From the NCBI GenBank assembly GCA_050742155.1, contig JBOGFC010000245.1, positions 1 through 20,569 of the forward strand: DNA of 20,569 nucleotides. Direction: 5' to 3'. Positions 15,229-20,569 of the stretch are shown piece by piece. Made by a program: the position numbers and the translations under genes. The first letter of the stretch is position 1. Each line of letters starts with the position of its first letter. The stretch is from JBOGFC01 sp050742155. GTDB lineage: Bacteria > Actinomycetota > Acidimicrobiia > Spongiisociales > JALYHC01. The notes under the pieces were generated by a model. The model ran no database searches. It was not told the origin of the DNA and saw only the letters and a program-made list of their open reading frames with translations.

Positions 15229-15639
15229 TCACAAACCGGCGAACGGGCTCCAGTCTGTTGGTGGCTGGCGACGTTCCCGCACCAGGTTCCACGCGTCCCA
15301 CTGCTCGACCGCCAGCCCGTCGGGGTCGAAGCGCAGAACCGATGTGCCGGCAAGAGTCGTGTCGACGCCCTCCTCGCGAAGCGACGCCCACCACGGCACG
15401 GCGGCGCGATCCCCGTCGACGATCGGCGTGCCAAAGTGGACCTGCGGGTCCGCCTCCTCACCGAACACGCGGCTCACATAGGCACGCACTCCGTCACGAC
15501 CTCGGTACGGCTCCCGGAACGGCTCAGTGGAGAGGACCGCATCGGTCGCCTAGAGAGCGACGATCGCCTCGGTGTCGAACGCCTCCCAGGCACGCTGCCA
15601 GGTCACCGACCAACGCCGAGCAGCGTCGAGGGGTGTCAT
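15229..15639 (-). pseudogene. NTF2/SnoaL-like protein gene interrupted by a nonsense codon
   Basis: The minus strand encodes a small NTF2/SnoaL-fold protein of 136 codons starting at ATG 15639 (MTPLDAARRWSVTWQRAWEA). At codon 30 (15552-15550) there is a TAG, in the context AIVAL-stop-ATDAVLSTEPFREPYRG. Relatives of this family usually read 'ALYA.DAv...pFrep.rG' there, so one base change from TAC/TAT (Tyr) explains the break. The frame continues intact to VEQWDAWNLVRERRQPP and the stop at 15229, so the rest is undecayed. The remaining 86-codon open frame starts at a GTG (15489) and lacks the first helix; it is unlikely to fold alone. Recent inactivation, a sequencing error or readthrough are the possibilities. 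Confidence 0.75.
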
Positions 15640-15671
15640 GGGTACATTCTTGCCGAATCTCCTCGCAGGGG

Positions 15672-15698
15672 TGTCGATCTGCGTGCTGCGCGTTCGTA
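15672..15698 (+). promoter_or_regulatory. Candidate ECF42-type promoter for the YCII/DGPF gene
   Basis: TGTCGA (15672-15677) matches the -35 signature reported for ECF42-group target promoters. It is followed after a 17-base spacer by CGTA (15695-15698), which resembles the short CG(A/T)C -10 element. The predicted start leaves a leader of about 45 bases before the DGPF gene, whose neighbour encodes an ECF42-like sigma factor. The -35 match is clear; the -10 match is imperfect. Confidence 0.5.
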
Positions 15699-15736
15699 TA
15701 GGGGTCGAAGAGGCTCGGTAGGTTCCGGGCTGAGGA

Positions 15737-15742
15737 AAGGAG
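15737..15742 (+). promoter_or_regulatory. Ribosome binding site of the YCII/DGPF gene
   Basis: AAGGAG lies seven bases before the ATG at 15750 and rules out the out-of-frame ATG at 15745 as the start. Confidence 0.65.
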
Positions 15743-15749
15743 AGATGAG

Positions 15750-16106
15750 ATGACTCAGTATCTGTTGTCGGTGTACGCGGCCGAAGGTGACGAGACGCCT
15801 TCGCCTGAGGCGATGGAGCAGATCTACAAGGACGTGGATGCGTTCAACGAGACGCTCAAAGCCGAGGGAGCGTGGGTGTTCGGGGGTGGGCTCCACCCGG
15901 CCGACTCGGCGACGGTGGTGCGTGTCCAGGATGGCGAGGTGCTGACCATCGATGGCCCGTTCGTCGAGGCCAAGGAACAGCTGGGCGGGTTCTGGATCAT
16001 CAAGGCACCGGATCTCGATGCTGCCCTGGCCTGGGCGGCCGAGGCCACAGTGGCCTGCCAGGGTCCGGTGGAAGTCCGCCCGTTCCAGGAGGAACCCGAG
16101 GGCTAG
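15750..16106 (+). CDS. YCII-related DGPF-domain protein
   Basis: The 118-residue protein is a YCII-family (DGPF) small alpha/beta protein. The diagnostic motif TIDGPFVEAKEQLGGFWII is present, with DGPF at residues 68-71, preceded by MTQYLLSVYAAEG and followed by the amphipathic AALAWAAEA helix. In many actinobacteria and other bacteria such proteins are encoded directly beside ECF42 sigma factors and are their main known targets. Their biochemical function is not established. Here the sigma gene begins about 14 bases downstream on the same strand. A TGTCGA promoter-like element lies upstream, in line with expression by the neighbouring sigma factor. Confidence 0.9.
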   Translation: MTQYLLSVYAAEGDETPSPEAMEQIYKDVDAFNETLKAEGAWVFGGGLHPADSATVVRVQDGEVLTIDGPFVEAKEQLGGFWIIKAPDLDAALAWAAEATVACQGPVEVRPFQEEPEG

Positions 16107-16119
16107 CCACACGGTCTTG

Positions 16120-17331
16120 GTGCTGGACACCTCCGAGATCGAGCAGGTCTTCCGGCAGGAGTCGGGCCGGGCGGTCGCCGCACTGGTCCGCCTCTTCGGT
16201 GATATCGACATCGCCGAGGAGGCGGTCCAGGAGGCCTTTGTGGCTGCTCTGCAGCGGTGGCCGGCGGCCGGGCTTCCTCCCAGCCCGGCGGGCTGGATCA
16301 TCACCACCGCCCGCAATCGTGGGATCGATCGGCTCCGCCGCGAGGCCTCTCGCCATGACCGCCACGCACAAGCGGCACTGTTGCATGCCCGAGACGAGCC
16401 AGCCGAGGTGGGGCCGGTGGATGACGATCGTCTCCGTTTGATCTTCACGTGCTGTCACCCGGCGTTGGCGACCCACGCCCAAGTCGCCTTGACCTTGCGG
16501 TTGATCGCCGGGCTGCAGACCGGCGAGATCGCCCGGGCGTTCCTGGTGTCGGAGTCGACCATGGCCCAGCGGCTGGTCCGAGCCAAGAACAAGATCCGTG
16601 CCGCCAACATCCCCTACCGGGTTCCAAGCGACGCCGAGCTTCCCAACCGGCTTCGGTCGGTGCTGGCGGTCATCTACCTCGTCTTCAATGAGGGCTACGT
16701 TGCCACCGCCGGCGACGACCTGGTACGCGACGAGCTGTGCGTGGAAGCGGTCCGACTGGCCCGGCTCCTCGCCGAGCTCATGCCGGACGAAGCCGAGGTC
16801 CTCGGGCTGTTGGCGCTTCTGCTGCTGACCGAATCCCGTCGGGCCGCCCGCACCGGCCCTGACGGCTCGATCGTGCGGCTGGCCGACCAGGACCGGTCGC
16901 TGTGGGACCGTGAGCTGATCGCTGAAGGTCAGGCACTCGTCAGAGCTTGCCTCCGGCGCAACATGCCGGGGCCCTACCAGATCCAAGCCGCCATCAACGC
17001 TGCCCACAGCGACGCCCCCACCGCTGCGGACACGGACTGGTCCCAGATCGTCAGGCTCTACGACCAGCTCCTCACCCACACACCGACCCCGATCGTGGAG
17101 CTCAACCGCGCCATTGCCCTCGCCGAGCTGGAGGGCCCGGCAGCCGCCCTCGCTATCGTCGACGAGCTCGACCTCGACAGCTACCACCTGTTCCACGCCA
17201 CCCGGGCCGACCTGCTGGAACACCTCGGCCGCTACCGAGAGGCGGCAGCCGGCTACGACGCGGCGCTTGCGCGCACCGCCAACACCGCCGAGCGCAAGCT
17301 CCTTCGACAACGCCGCGAAGCACTCCCGTGA
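16120..17331 (+). CDS. ECF42-like RNA polymerase sigma factor with TPR-like C-terminal extension
   Basis: The roughly 403-residue protein has a sigma region 2 (about residues 8-75, with DIAEEAVQEAFVAALQRWP and GWIITTARNRGIDRLRR) and a region 4 (about 105-160, with QVALTLRLIAGLQTGEIARA and the recognition helix STMAQRLVRAKNKIR). A long C-terminal domain of over 200 residues follows, including LAVIYLVFNEGYVAT (DUF6596-like) and helical TPR-like repeats up to about residue 400. That architecture and the adjacent DGPF gene are the hallmarks of the ECF42 group, which lacks a classical anti-sigma factor; the C-terminal domain is thought to control activity. The start is uncertain: GTG 16120 was chosen, TTG 16117 is next to it, and neither has a well-placed ribosome binding site. 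Translational coupling to the DGPF gene is likely. Confidence 0.92.
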   Translation: MLDTSEIEQVFRQESGRAVAALVRLFGDIDIAEEAVQEAFVAALQRWPAAGLPPSPAGWIITTARNRGIDRLRREASRHDRHAQAALLHARDEPAEVGPVDDDRLRLIFTCCHPALATHAQVALTLRLIAGLQTGEIARAFLVSESTMAQRLVRAKNKIRAANIPYRVPSDAELPNRLRSVLAVIYLVFNEGYVATAGDDLVRDELCVEAVRLARLLAELMPDEAEVLGLLALLLLTESRRAARTGPDGSIVRLADQDRSLWDRELIAEGQALVRACLRRNMPGPYQIQAAINAAHSDAPTAADTDWSQIVRLYDQLLTHTPTPIVELNRAIALAELEGPAAALAIVDELDLDSYHLFHATRADLLEHLGRYREAAAGYDAALARTANTAERKLLRQRREALP

Positions 17332-17438
17332 ACCGGGCTACGCCGGTTGGTCTGGCAGATCCGCGGTACGGTCATCTCTTGGAGAAAGCTCCAGATCAGG
17401 CCGGCAATGTGACTGCAACCGGGTAGCTTTCCGGGGGA

Positions 17439-18020
17439 GTGGACGGCACCTTGACGTTGCTTGACGCGGCGATGCCCGAGTGGCACTGGTGTGAGACGCA
17501 GGGGACATGGCTACCGGTTTCGCCTGGGGAAGCCCTCGAGGTGATGAAGAGCGTCCCACCCGACGAGATCCAGCTACTGCGTACCCTTATCGAGCTGCGC
17601 AACCTTCCGGGACGGGTGGTGGGCCGTCCCCGGTTTGGGAACGCCATAGAGGGTTCGACCCCATTGTTCGAACAGATTCTCGACTTTGGCTTCTGCTCGC
17701 TGGGCAACGACCAGACGAGCGAGGTGGCCTTCGGTCTGATCGACCAATCGTGGAAGGTCTCCGGTGGTCGCCGTGCAACGGTGGGTAATGCGGCCGAGTT
17801 CGCCGAGTTCTCGGAACCCGGATTCGTGAAGATCGGTGCCAACCTCCTGGCACGGCCCGCTCGCGAGGGGGCGTTCTTGAGCACCCAAACACGAGTGCTC
17901 GCCACCGACGCCAGGACCCGCCGCGTGTTCTCCGTCTACTGGCTGTTCATCCGCCCGTTCAGCGGGTTGATCAGAAAGAGCTGGCTCCAGGCCGTGGCCC
18001 GCCGACTCTCGAGCGACTGA
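17439..18020 (+). CDS. Conserved protein, probable SRPBCC-like fold
   Basis: The 193-residue protein has no obvious enzymatic motif. Its sequence resembles actinobacterial proteins of about 180 residues usually assigned to the SRPBCC (START/Bet v1-like) superfamily. The recognisable elements are PEWHWCETQGTWL, PPDEIQLLRTLIELRNLPGR, EFAEFSEPGFVKIGANLLARP, LSTQTRVLATDARTRRVFSVYW and the C-terminal FIRPFSGLIRKSWLQAV. This identification is from memory of the family pattern and is moderate. The start is unclear: GTG 17439 directly abuts GGGGGA, TTG 17451 has a 12-base spacing, and ATG 17472 has no ribosome binding site. The family pattern extends a little before ATG 17472, so the longer form is preferred. 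A ligand-binding or lipid-binding role is the usual guess for this fold. Confidence 0.7.
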   Translation: MDGTLTLLDAAMPEWHWCETQGTWLPVSPGEALEVMKSVPPDEIQLLRTLIELRNLPGRVVGRPRFGNAIEGSTPLFEQILDFGFCSLGNDQTSEVAFGLIDQSWKVSGGRRATVGNAAEFAEFSEPGFVKIGANLLARPAREGAFLSTQTRVLATDARTRRVFSVYWLFIRPFSGLIRKSWLQAVARRLSSD

Positions 18021-18078
18021 CCCACATGGCTCAATCCGGAGGAACAACGAACTGAAGACGAAACCTTCGACGGCGCTA

Positions 18079-18453
18079 TCAGCTTTGACCCGTATCGATG
18101 ACGCAGAAGCGGTTCCCCTCCGGATCGGCCATGACGACAAAGTCGGCATTCTCCGGGTACCGATCCCAATCCACACGCGTGGCGCCGAGAGAGAGGAGCC
18201 GCTCGACCTCGGCAGCTTGGTCGGCAGCGTCGCCCGCGTAGAGGTCTAGATGGACACGGGGGTATTGCTGGACGGGTGTCTCGCTGACGTCGAGCGCCAA
18301 ATGGGCACCGTGACCGGTCGCCGGGACCAGAATCGCAAAGTCGTCGTCGGCCTTGATCTGGCGTTTGGGGACGTAGTCCAATGCCCGCGTCCAGAAGGCC
18401 ACCGCTCGGTGTAGATCATCAACGCCCATCACGATGGTTCCGACGCTCAGCAT
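18079..18453 (-). CDS. VOC-family (glyoxalase/bleomycin-resistance-like) protein
   Basis: The 124-residue protein contains two paired beta-alpha-beta-beta-beta modules of the vicinal oxygen chelate fold. The first module carries VGTIVMGVDDLHRAVAFWTRALDY, the standard VOC opening. RVHLDLYAGDAADQAAEVERLLSLGATRV forms the second module, with His68 a possible metal ligand. The end is VVMADPEGNRFCVID, the typical 'DPdGN.f.l' closing with Glu112. ATG at 18453 was chosen because it begins the domain; AGGA just ahead of it is too close to be an ideal ribosome binding site. Substrate is unknown. The gene converges with the SRPBCC-like gene (58 bases between stops) and diverges from the threonine aldolase gene. 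Confidence 0.88.
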   Translation of the reverse strand: MLSVGTIVMGVDDLHRAVAFWTRALDYVPKRQIKADDDFAILVPATGHGAHLALDVSETPVQQYPRVHLDLYAGDAADQAAEVERLLSLGATRVDWDRYPENADFVVMADPEGNRFCVIDTGQS

Positions 18454-18653
18454 GTCCTCATTCTTACAGTCGCCGGCGCGGACACACCCGCTCAGGATTC
18501 GGCAATCCGTGCGGGCGGCTCCCCTTGCTTTGCCAGAGTGACCTGGCCACGCCAGCAGGACCTCGTTGGGCAGCTCACCAATCACAGCGCCTCAGAAGTG
18601 ATCAGCCCGAGGCCTCAACAGTCGCGCCAGGAACCACAGCTAACCTCGCAGAC
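18454..18653. other. Divergent intergenic region between the VOC and threonine aldolase genes
   Basis: This 200-base stretch is the longest without a gene in the window. It should hold promoters for both flanking genes. Only the TAACCT box for the aldolase gene is convincing. No open frame with start signals, tRNA-like structure or strong hairpin was seen. Confidence 0.6.
18641..18646 (+). promoter_or_regulatory. -10 box for a probably leaderless threonine aldolase transcript
   Basis: TAACCT fits the actinobacterial TANNNT -10 consensus and ends exactly seven bases before the ATG at 18654. No Shine-Dalgarno sequence lies between them. Transcription would begin at or next to the A of the start codon, the arrangement known for leaderless genes in actinobacteria. 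No clear -35 is visible. Confidence 0.55.
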
Positions 18654-19694
18654 ATGGCCTTCCCCGACGGCACGGCCGACTTCCGCTCAGACACGGTTAC
18701 CCGTCCGACTCCCGAGATGCGCCGTGCCATGGCCGAGGCCGAGGTGGGGGACGACGCCTACGGGGACGACCCCACCGTCAACCTCCTCGAGGAGGAGTCG
18801 GCCGCCGCGGTGGGTAAGCCGGCGGCGGTGTTCGTGCCCACCGGGACCATGGGCAACCAGCTGGCCATCAACTGCCAGACCCGCCCCGGCGAGGAGGTGC
18901 TGTGCGTGCCCGGGGCCCACCTGCGGCTCCTGGAGCGGGGAGCGGCCGGGGCGCTCTCCGGCATCCAGTTCCGCACCGTGCCGACCGAGGACGGTGTCAT
19001 CAGCCCCGGCCGGCTGCACGACGCCCTGGCGGAGGCCCAACCCCAGGGAGCCAGGATCACCTTGCTCACCTGGGAGAACAGCCACAACCTGTCGGGCGGG
19101 ACGGTGGTGCCGCTGGCCGTCATGGAGGAGACCAGCGCCGCCGCTCGCCAGGGGGGGCTTCGCATCCACCTCGACGGGGCGCGCATCTTCAACGCTGCAT
19201 CCCGCAGCGAAACGCTGGCCGCCCGCTACGCCGCGGTGGCCGACACGGTGATGTTCTGCTTCTCCAAGGGCCTGGGCGCACCGATCGGCTCCATCCTCTG
19301 CGGGACCGAGGACCTCGTAGCCGAGGCCCGCTACCGGAGGAAGCGCTTCGGGGGAGGCATGCGGCAGGTGGGAGTGATCGCCGCCGCCGCCCGCCTCGCC
19401 CTGCGCGACCGGGCCCGGCTGGCGGAGGACCACCAAACGGCCCGCTACCTGGCCGACGAGCTGGCCGGCCGCTTCCCCAAGGCGGTGGATCCCGAGCGGG
19501 TGGAGACCAACATGGTGCTCGTCGATGAGGCCGGGCTGCCCTGCGAGGCCGCCGAGCTGCGGGACCGCCTGGGGGCCCAGGGCGTGAAGGTGAACCTCTC
19601 CAAGCCGGGGGTGCTGCGCTTCGTGACCCATCGGGACGTGGACAGGGGAGACGTCGACCGGGTGCTGGCGACGGTCGATGAGCTGGGCGGATGA
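18654..19694 (+). CDS. ltaE: Low-specificity threonine aldolase (beta-eliminating lyase family)
   Basis: The 346-residue pyridoxal-phosphate enzyme cleaves threonine or allo-threonine to glycine and acetaldehyde. Family landmarks are FRSDTVTRPTPEMRRAMAEA near the start, VGDDAYGDDPTVNLLEE (28-47), PTGTMGNQLAI (62-72), CVPGAHLRLLERGAAGALSG with His89, HLDGARIFNA (Asp174, Arg177) and the cofactor Schiff-base Lys205 in FCFSKGLGAPIGS. The sequence is complete to the usual C terminus (LRFVTHRDVDRGDVDRVL). The frame is open far upstream, but homology begins at the ATG 18654, where a -10 box suggests a leaderless message. The stop overlaps the start of the next gene by four bases (ATGA). Confidence 0.94.
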   Translation: MAFPDGTADFRSDTVTRPTPEMRRAMAEAEVGDDAYGDDPTVNLLEEESAAAVGKPAAVFVPTGTMGNQLAINCQTRPGEEVLCVPGAHLRLLERGAAGALSGIQFRTVPTEDGVISPGRLHDALAEAQPQGARITLLTWENSHNLSGGTVVPLAVMEETSAAARQGGLRIHLDGARIFNAASRSETLAARYAAVADTVMFCFSKGLGAPIGSILCGTEDLVAEARYRRKRFGGGMRQVGVIAAAARLALRDRARLAEDHQTARYLADELAGRFPKAVDPERVETNMVLVDEAGLPCEAAELRDRLGAQGVKVNLSKPGVLRFVTHRDVDRGDVDRVLATVDELGG

Positions 19695-20335
19695 AGCGGG
19701 AGAACCATTTCCAGGGCCCGATGATCGACCAGATCCGAGACCTGGTGGCCGTCGAAGACAACGTCTTGCAGGAGGCCAGACGCCGGGCGCAACAGGCCGG
19801 CCTGCCGCCCATCGAGGTCGCCCCGGAGGACGGTGCCCTGCTGGCCGCGCTGGTGGGGGCGATCGACGCCAGGTTGGTGGTGGAGATCGGGACGCTCTTC
19901 GGCTATTCGGCCATCTGGATGGCTCGCGCCCTACCGGAGGGAGGGCAGCTCTTCACCATCGAGCAGGAAGCCCGCCATGCCGAGCTGGCCCGAAAGAATC
20001 TGGCTCTGGCCGGCCTGACCGAGCGAGTCACGGTGCTGGAGGGCGACGCCCAGGAGATGCTGGCCCGCCTGGCGGGGCCGGTGGACCTGGTGTTCATCGA
20101 CGCCGACAAGGAGGGCTACCCCGGCTACCTGGCCTGGGCCCGCCAAGCCCTGCGCCCGGGAGGGCTGGTGCTGGGCGACAACGCCTTCATGCAAGGAAGG
20201 CTGGCAGATCCGGCCAACCAGGAGCCCGGGGTGGCGGCGATGCGCCGTTTCCTCGAGAGCCTGGCCTCCGATCCCGCCTGGATCTCGGCGATGATCCCCA
20301 CGCTGGAGGGTATGGCGATGGGCGTGCGGACCTAG
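19691..20335 (+). CDS. SAM-dependent O-methyltransferase (caffeoyl-CoA/catechol type)
   Basis: The 214-residue protein is a class I methyltransferase of the Methyltransf_3 group. The SAM-binding motif is VVEIGTLFGYSAIWMARAL (residues 63-81), with acidic Glu91 at the end of strand 2. The divalent metal and catalytic segment is DLVFIDADKEGYPGYLAWA (Asp137, Asp139, Lys140), followed by GGLVLGDNAFMQG with Asp163 and Asn164. These metal ligands are the ones used by metal-dependent catechol-type O-methyltransferases. The methyl acceptor is unknown. The ATG overlaps the threonine aldolase stop, suggesting coupled expression. The C terminus (MIPTLEGMAMGVRT) stops close to the family's usual end, and the TAG itself lies inside the left arm of a long palindromic element. 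Confidence 0.9.
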   Translation: MKRENHFQGPMIDQIRDLVAVEDNVLQEARRRAQQAGLPPIEVAPEDGALLAALVGAIDARLVVEIGTLFGYSAIWMARALPEGGQLFTIEQEARHAELARKNLALAGLTERVTVLEGDAQEMLARLAGPVDLVFIDADKEGYPGYLAWARQALRPGGLVLGDNAFMQGRLADPANQEPGVAAMRRFLESLASDPAWISAMIPTLEGMAMGVRT

Positions 20336-20496
20336 TGCCCCGTCACGCAACGTTTGCCGCGTCCAGGGCGGCCAGGACCGCCGTCGGCTGCGTCCTCGTC
20401 CTCGGCGCACCACCGGTGCGCCTTCGTCCTGCGTCCTTGCCGACGACGCTCCTGACTCGCCCTGAACATCAGCAACGTCACGAGACGGGGCACTAG
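20332..20496. repeat. 165-base long imperfect palindrome (MITE-like or mobile hairpin element)
   Basis: The ends are inverted copies: CTAGTGCCCCGTC at 20332-20344 and its complement at 20484-20496, or 14 perfect bases if the flanking C/G at 20331 and 20497 are included. Inside, the two halves remain recognisably complementary nearly to the middle. CAGGGCG (20364-20370) pairs with CGCCCTG (20458-20464) in exact register, and CGTCGGC (20382-20388) pairs with GCCGACG (20439-20445) one base off. The centre is a perfect 8-base stem with a 3-base loop, GGCGCACC-acc-GGTGCGCC (20404-20422). CTAG or TA at both ends could be a target duplication, as left by IS630/Tc1-like or similar transposases, but it is palindromic and cannot be assigned. 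No transposase is encoded within it. Confidence 0.7.
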
Positions 20497-20506
20497 GAGC
20501 GGAACG

Positions 20507-20512
20507 AGGAGG
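20507..20512 (+). promoter_or_regulatory. Ribosome binding site of the terminal partial gene
   Basis: AGGAGG lies six bases before the ATG at 20519 and just outside the palindromic element, so translation signals of this gene are intact even if its promoter was displaced by the element. Confidence 0.6.
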
Positions 20513-20518
20513 TCGCCG

Positions 20519-20569
20519 ATGCCCGAGTTCGAGGACTTCGCCGACGTCTGGACCCTGGCCATCTTCTTC
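20519..20569 (+). CDS. Start of an unidentified gene (runs off the window)
   Basis: Only 17 codons are visible: MPEFEDFADVWTLAIFF. An ideal ribosome binding site (AGGAGG, six-base spacing) supports it as a real start. The acidic beginning followed by a hydrophobic run (WTLAIFF) may lead into a membrane segment, but this is too short to identify. Confidence 0.55.
   Translation, partial: MPEFEDFADVWTLAIFF

Noticed and set aside
15229..15489. Intact 86-residue SnoaL-like gene from GTG 15489
   Set aside because: The frame continues upstream through a single TAG to an ATG at 15639 with conserved family residues, so the short form is better read as the tail of a broken gene.
17380..17393. Hairpin TGGAG-aaag-CTCCA after the sigma factor gene
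   Set aside because: The stem is short and is followed by GATCAGG, not a T-run. A weak pause site is possible but a terminator cannot be claimed.
17659..17680. TTGTTCGAACAG as a second LexA-like site
   Set aside because: It lies within the SRPBCC-like coding sequence, has only a short TTCGAA core and lacks the TCGAAC-N4-GTTCGA pattern.
18021..18078. GGAGGA motif between the SRPBCC-like and VOC genes as a ribosome binding site for a small gene
   Set aside because: No start codon with a sustained frame follows it. The 58 bases are just the gap between convergent stops.
20332..20562. 76-residue minus-strand frame across the palindromic element as a transposase fragment
   Set aside because: The translation is Arg/Gly-rich with no transposase motif, and it is explained by the GC-rich palindrome.
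1..20569. tRNA, rRNA, CRISPR array, prophage or anti-phage defence island
   Set aside because: No such signatures were seen. The only nuclease-like gene is the LexA-linked HNH protein, which has no defence-system partners beside it.

Overview
The window looks like chromosomal DNA from a very GC-rich actinobacterium, possibly in or near the Acidimicrobiia; the lineage is an inference. Supporting signs are the extreme G+C, frequent GTG/TTG starts, tight 1-4 base gene overlaps, a DUF222/13E12-type HNH protein under a perfect actinobacterial LexA box, an ECF42-type sigma factor with its DGPF partner, and a likely leaderless gene. No RNA genes, CRISPR arrays or phage genes were seen. The longest stretch without a gene is about 200 bases.

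Region 1 (2-6899, + strand) reads as one import and phosphoester-cleavage locus. It holds the 3' end of a glycerophosphodiester phosphodiesterase, a HAD-IIA phosphatase, a lipoprotein substrate-binding protein, two MalF/MalG-type permeases, a MalK/UgpC-type ATPase and a PHP-domain phosphoesterase. Most junctions overlap by 1-4 bases. The best reading is uptake and breakdown of glycerophosphodiesters (lipid head-group recycling), but the transporter sequence alone does not exclude an ordinary sugar.

Region 2 (6908-15190, - strand) converges on region 1 with only 8 bases between stop codons. In transcription order it encodes a LexA-boxed HNH protein, a secreted coiled-coil/RlpA-type cell-wall protein, an alpha-glucan phosphorylase, a Gfo/Idh/MocA oxidoreductase and a GH38 alpha-mannosidase. 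The last three are tightly packed and look like a carbohydrate-processing unit.

Region 3 (15229-18453) is a mixed stretch that looks somewhat less GC-extreme by eye. It contains an NTF2/SnoaL-like gene broken by one nonsense codon, a YCII/DGPF protein with an ECF42-like sigma factor and a candidate cognate promoter, an SRPBCC-like protein and a VOC-family protein.

Region 4 (18641-20569) holds a probably leaderless threonine aldolase gene overlapping an O-methyltransferase gene. The stop codon of the latter lies in the arm of a 165-base, near-perfectly centred imperfect palindrome that resembles a MITE or a mobile hairpin element. The window closes with the first 17 codons of an unidentified gene. 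The least ordinary items are this palindromic element, the LexA-controlled HNH gene, the composition of the phosphodiester operon and the Tyr-to-stop pseudogene.
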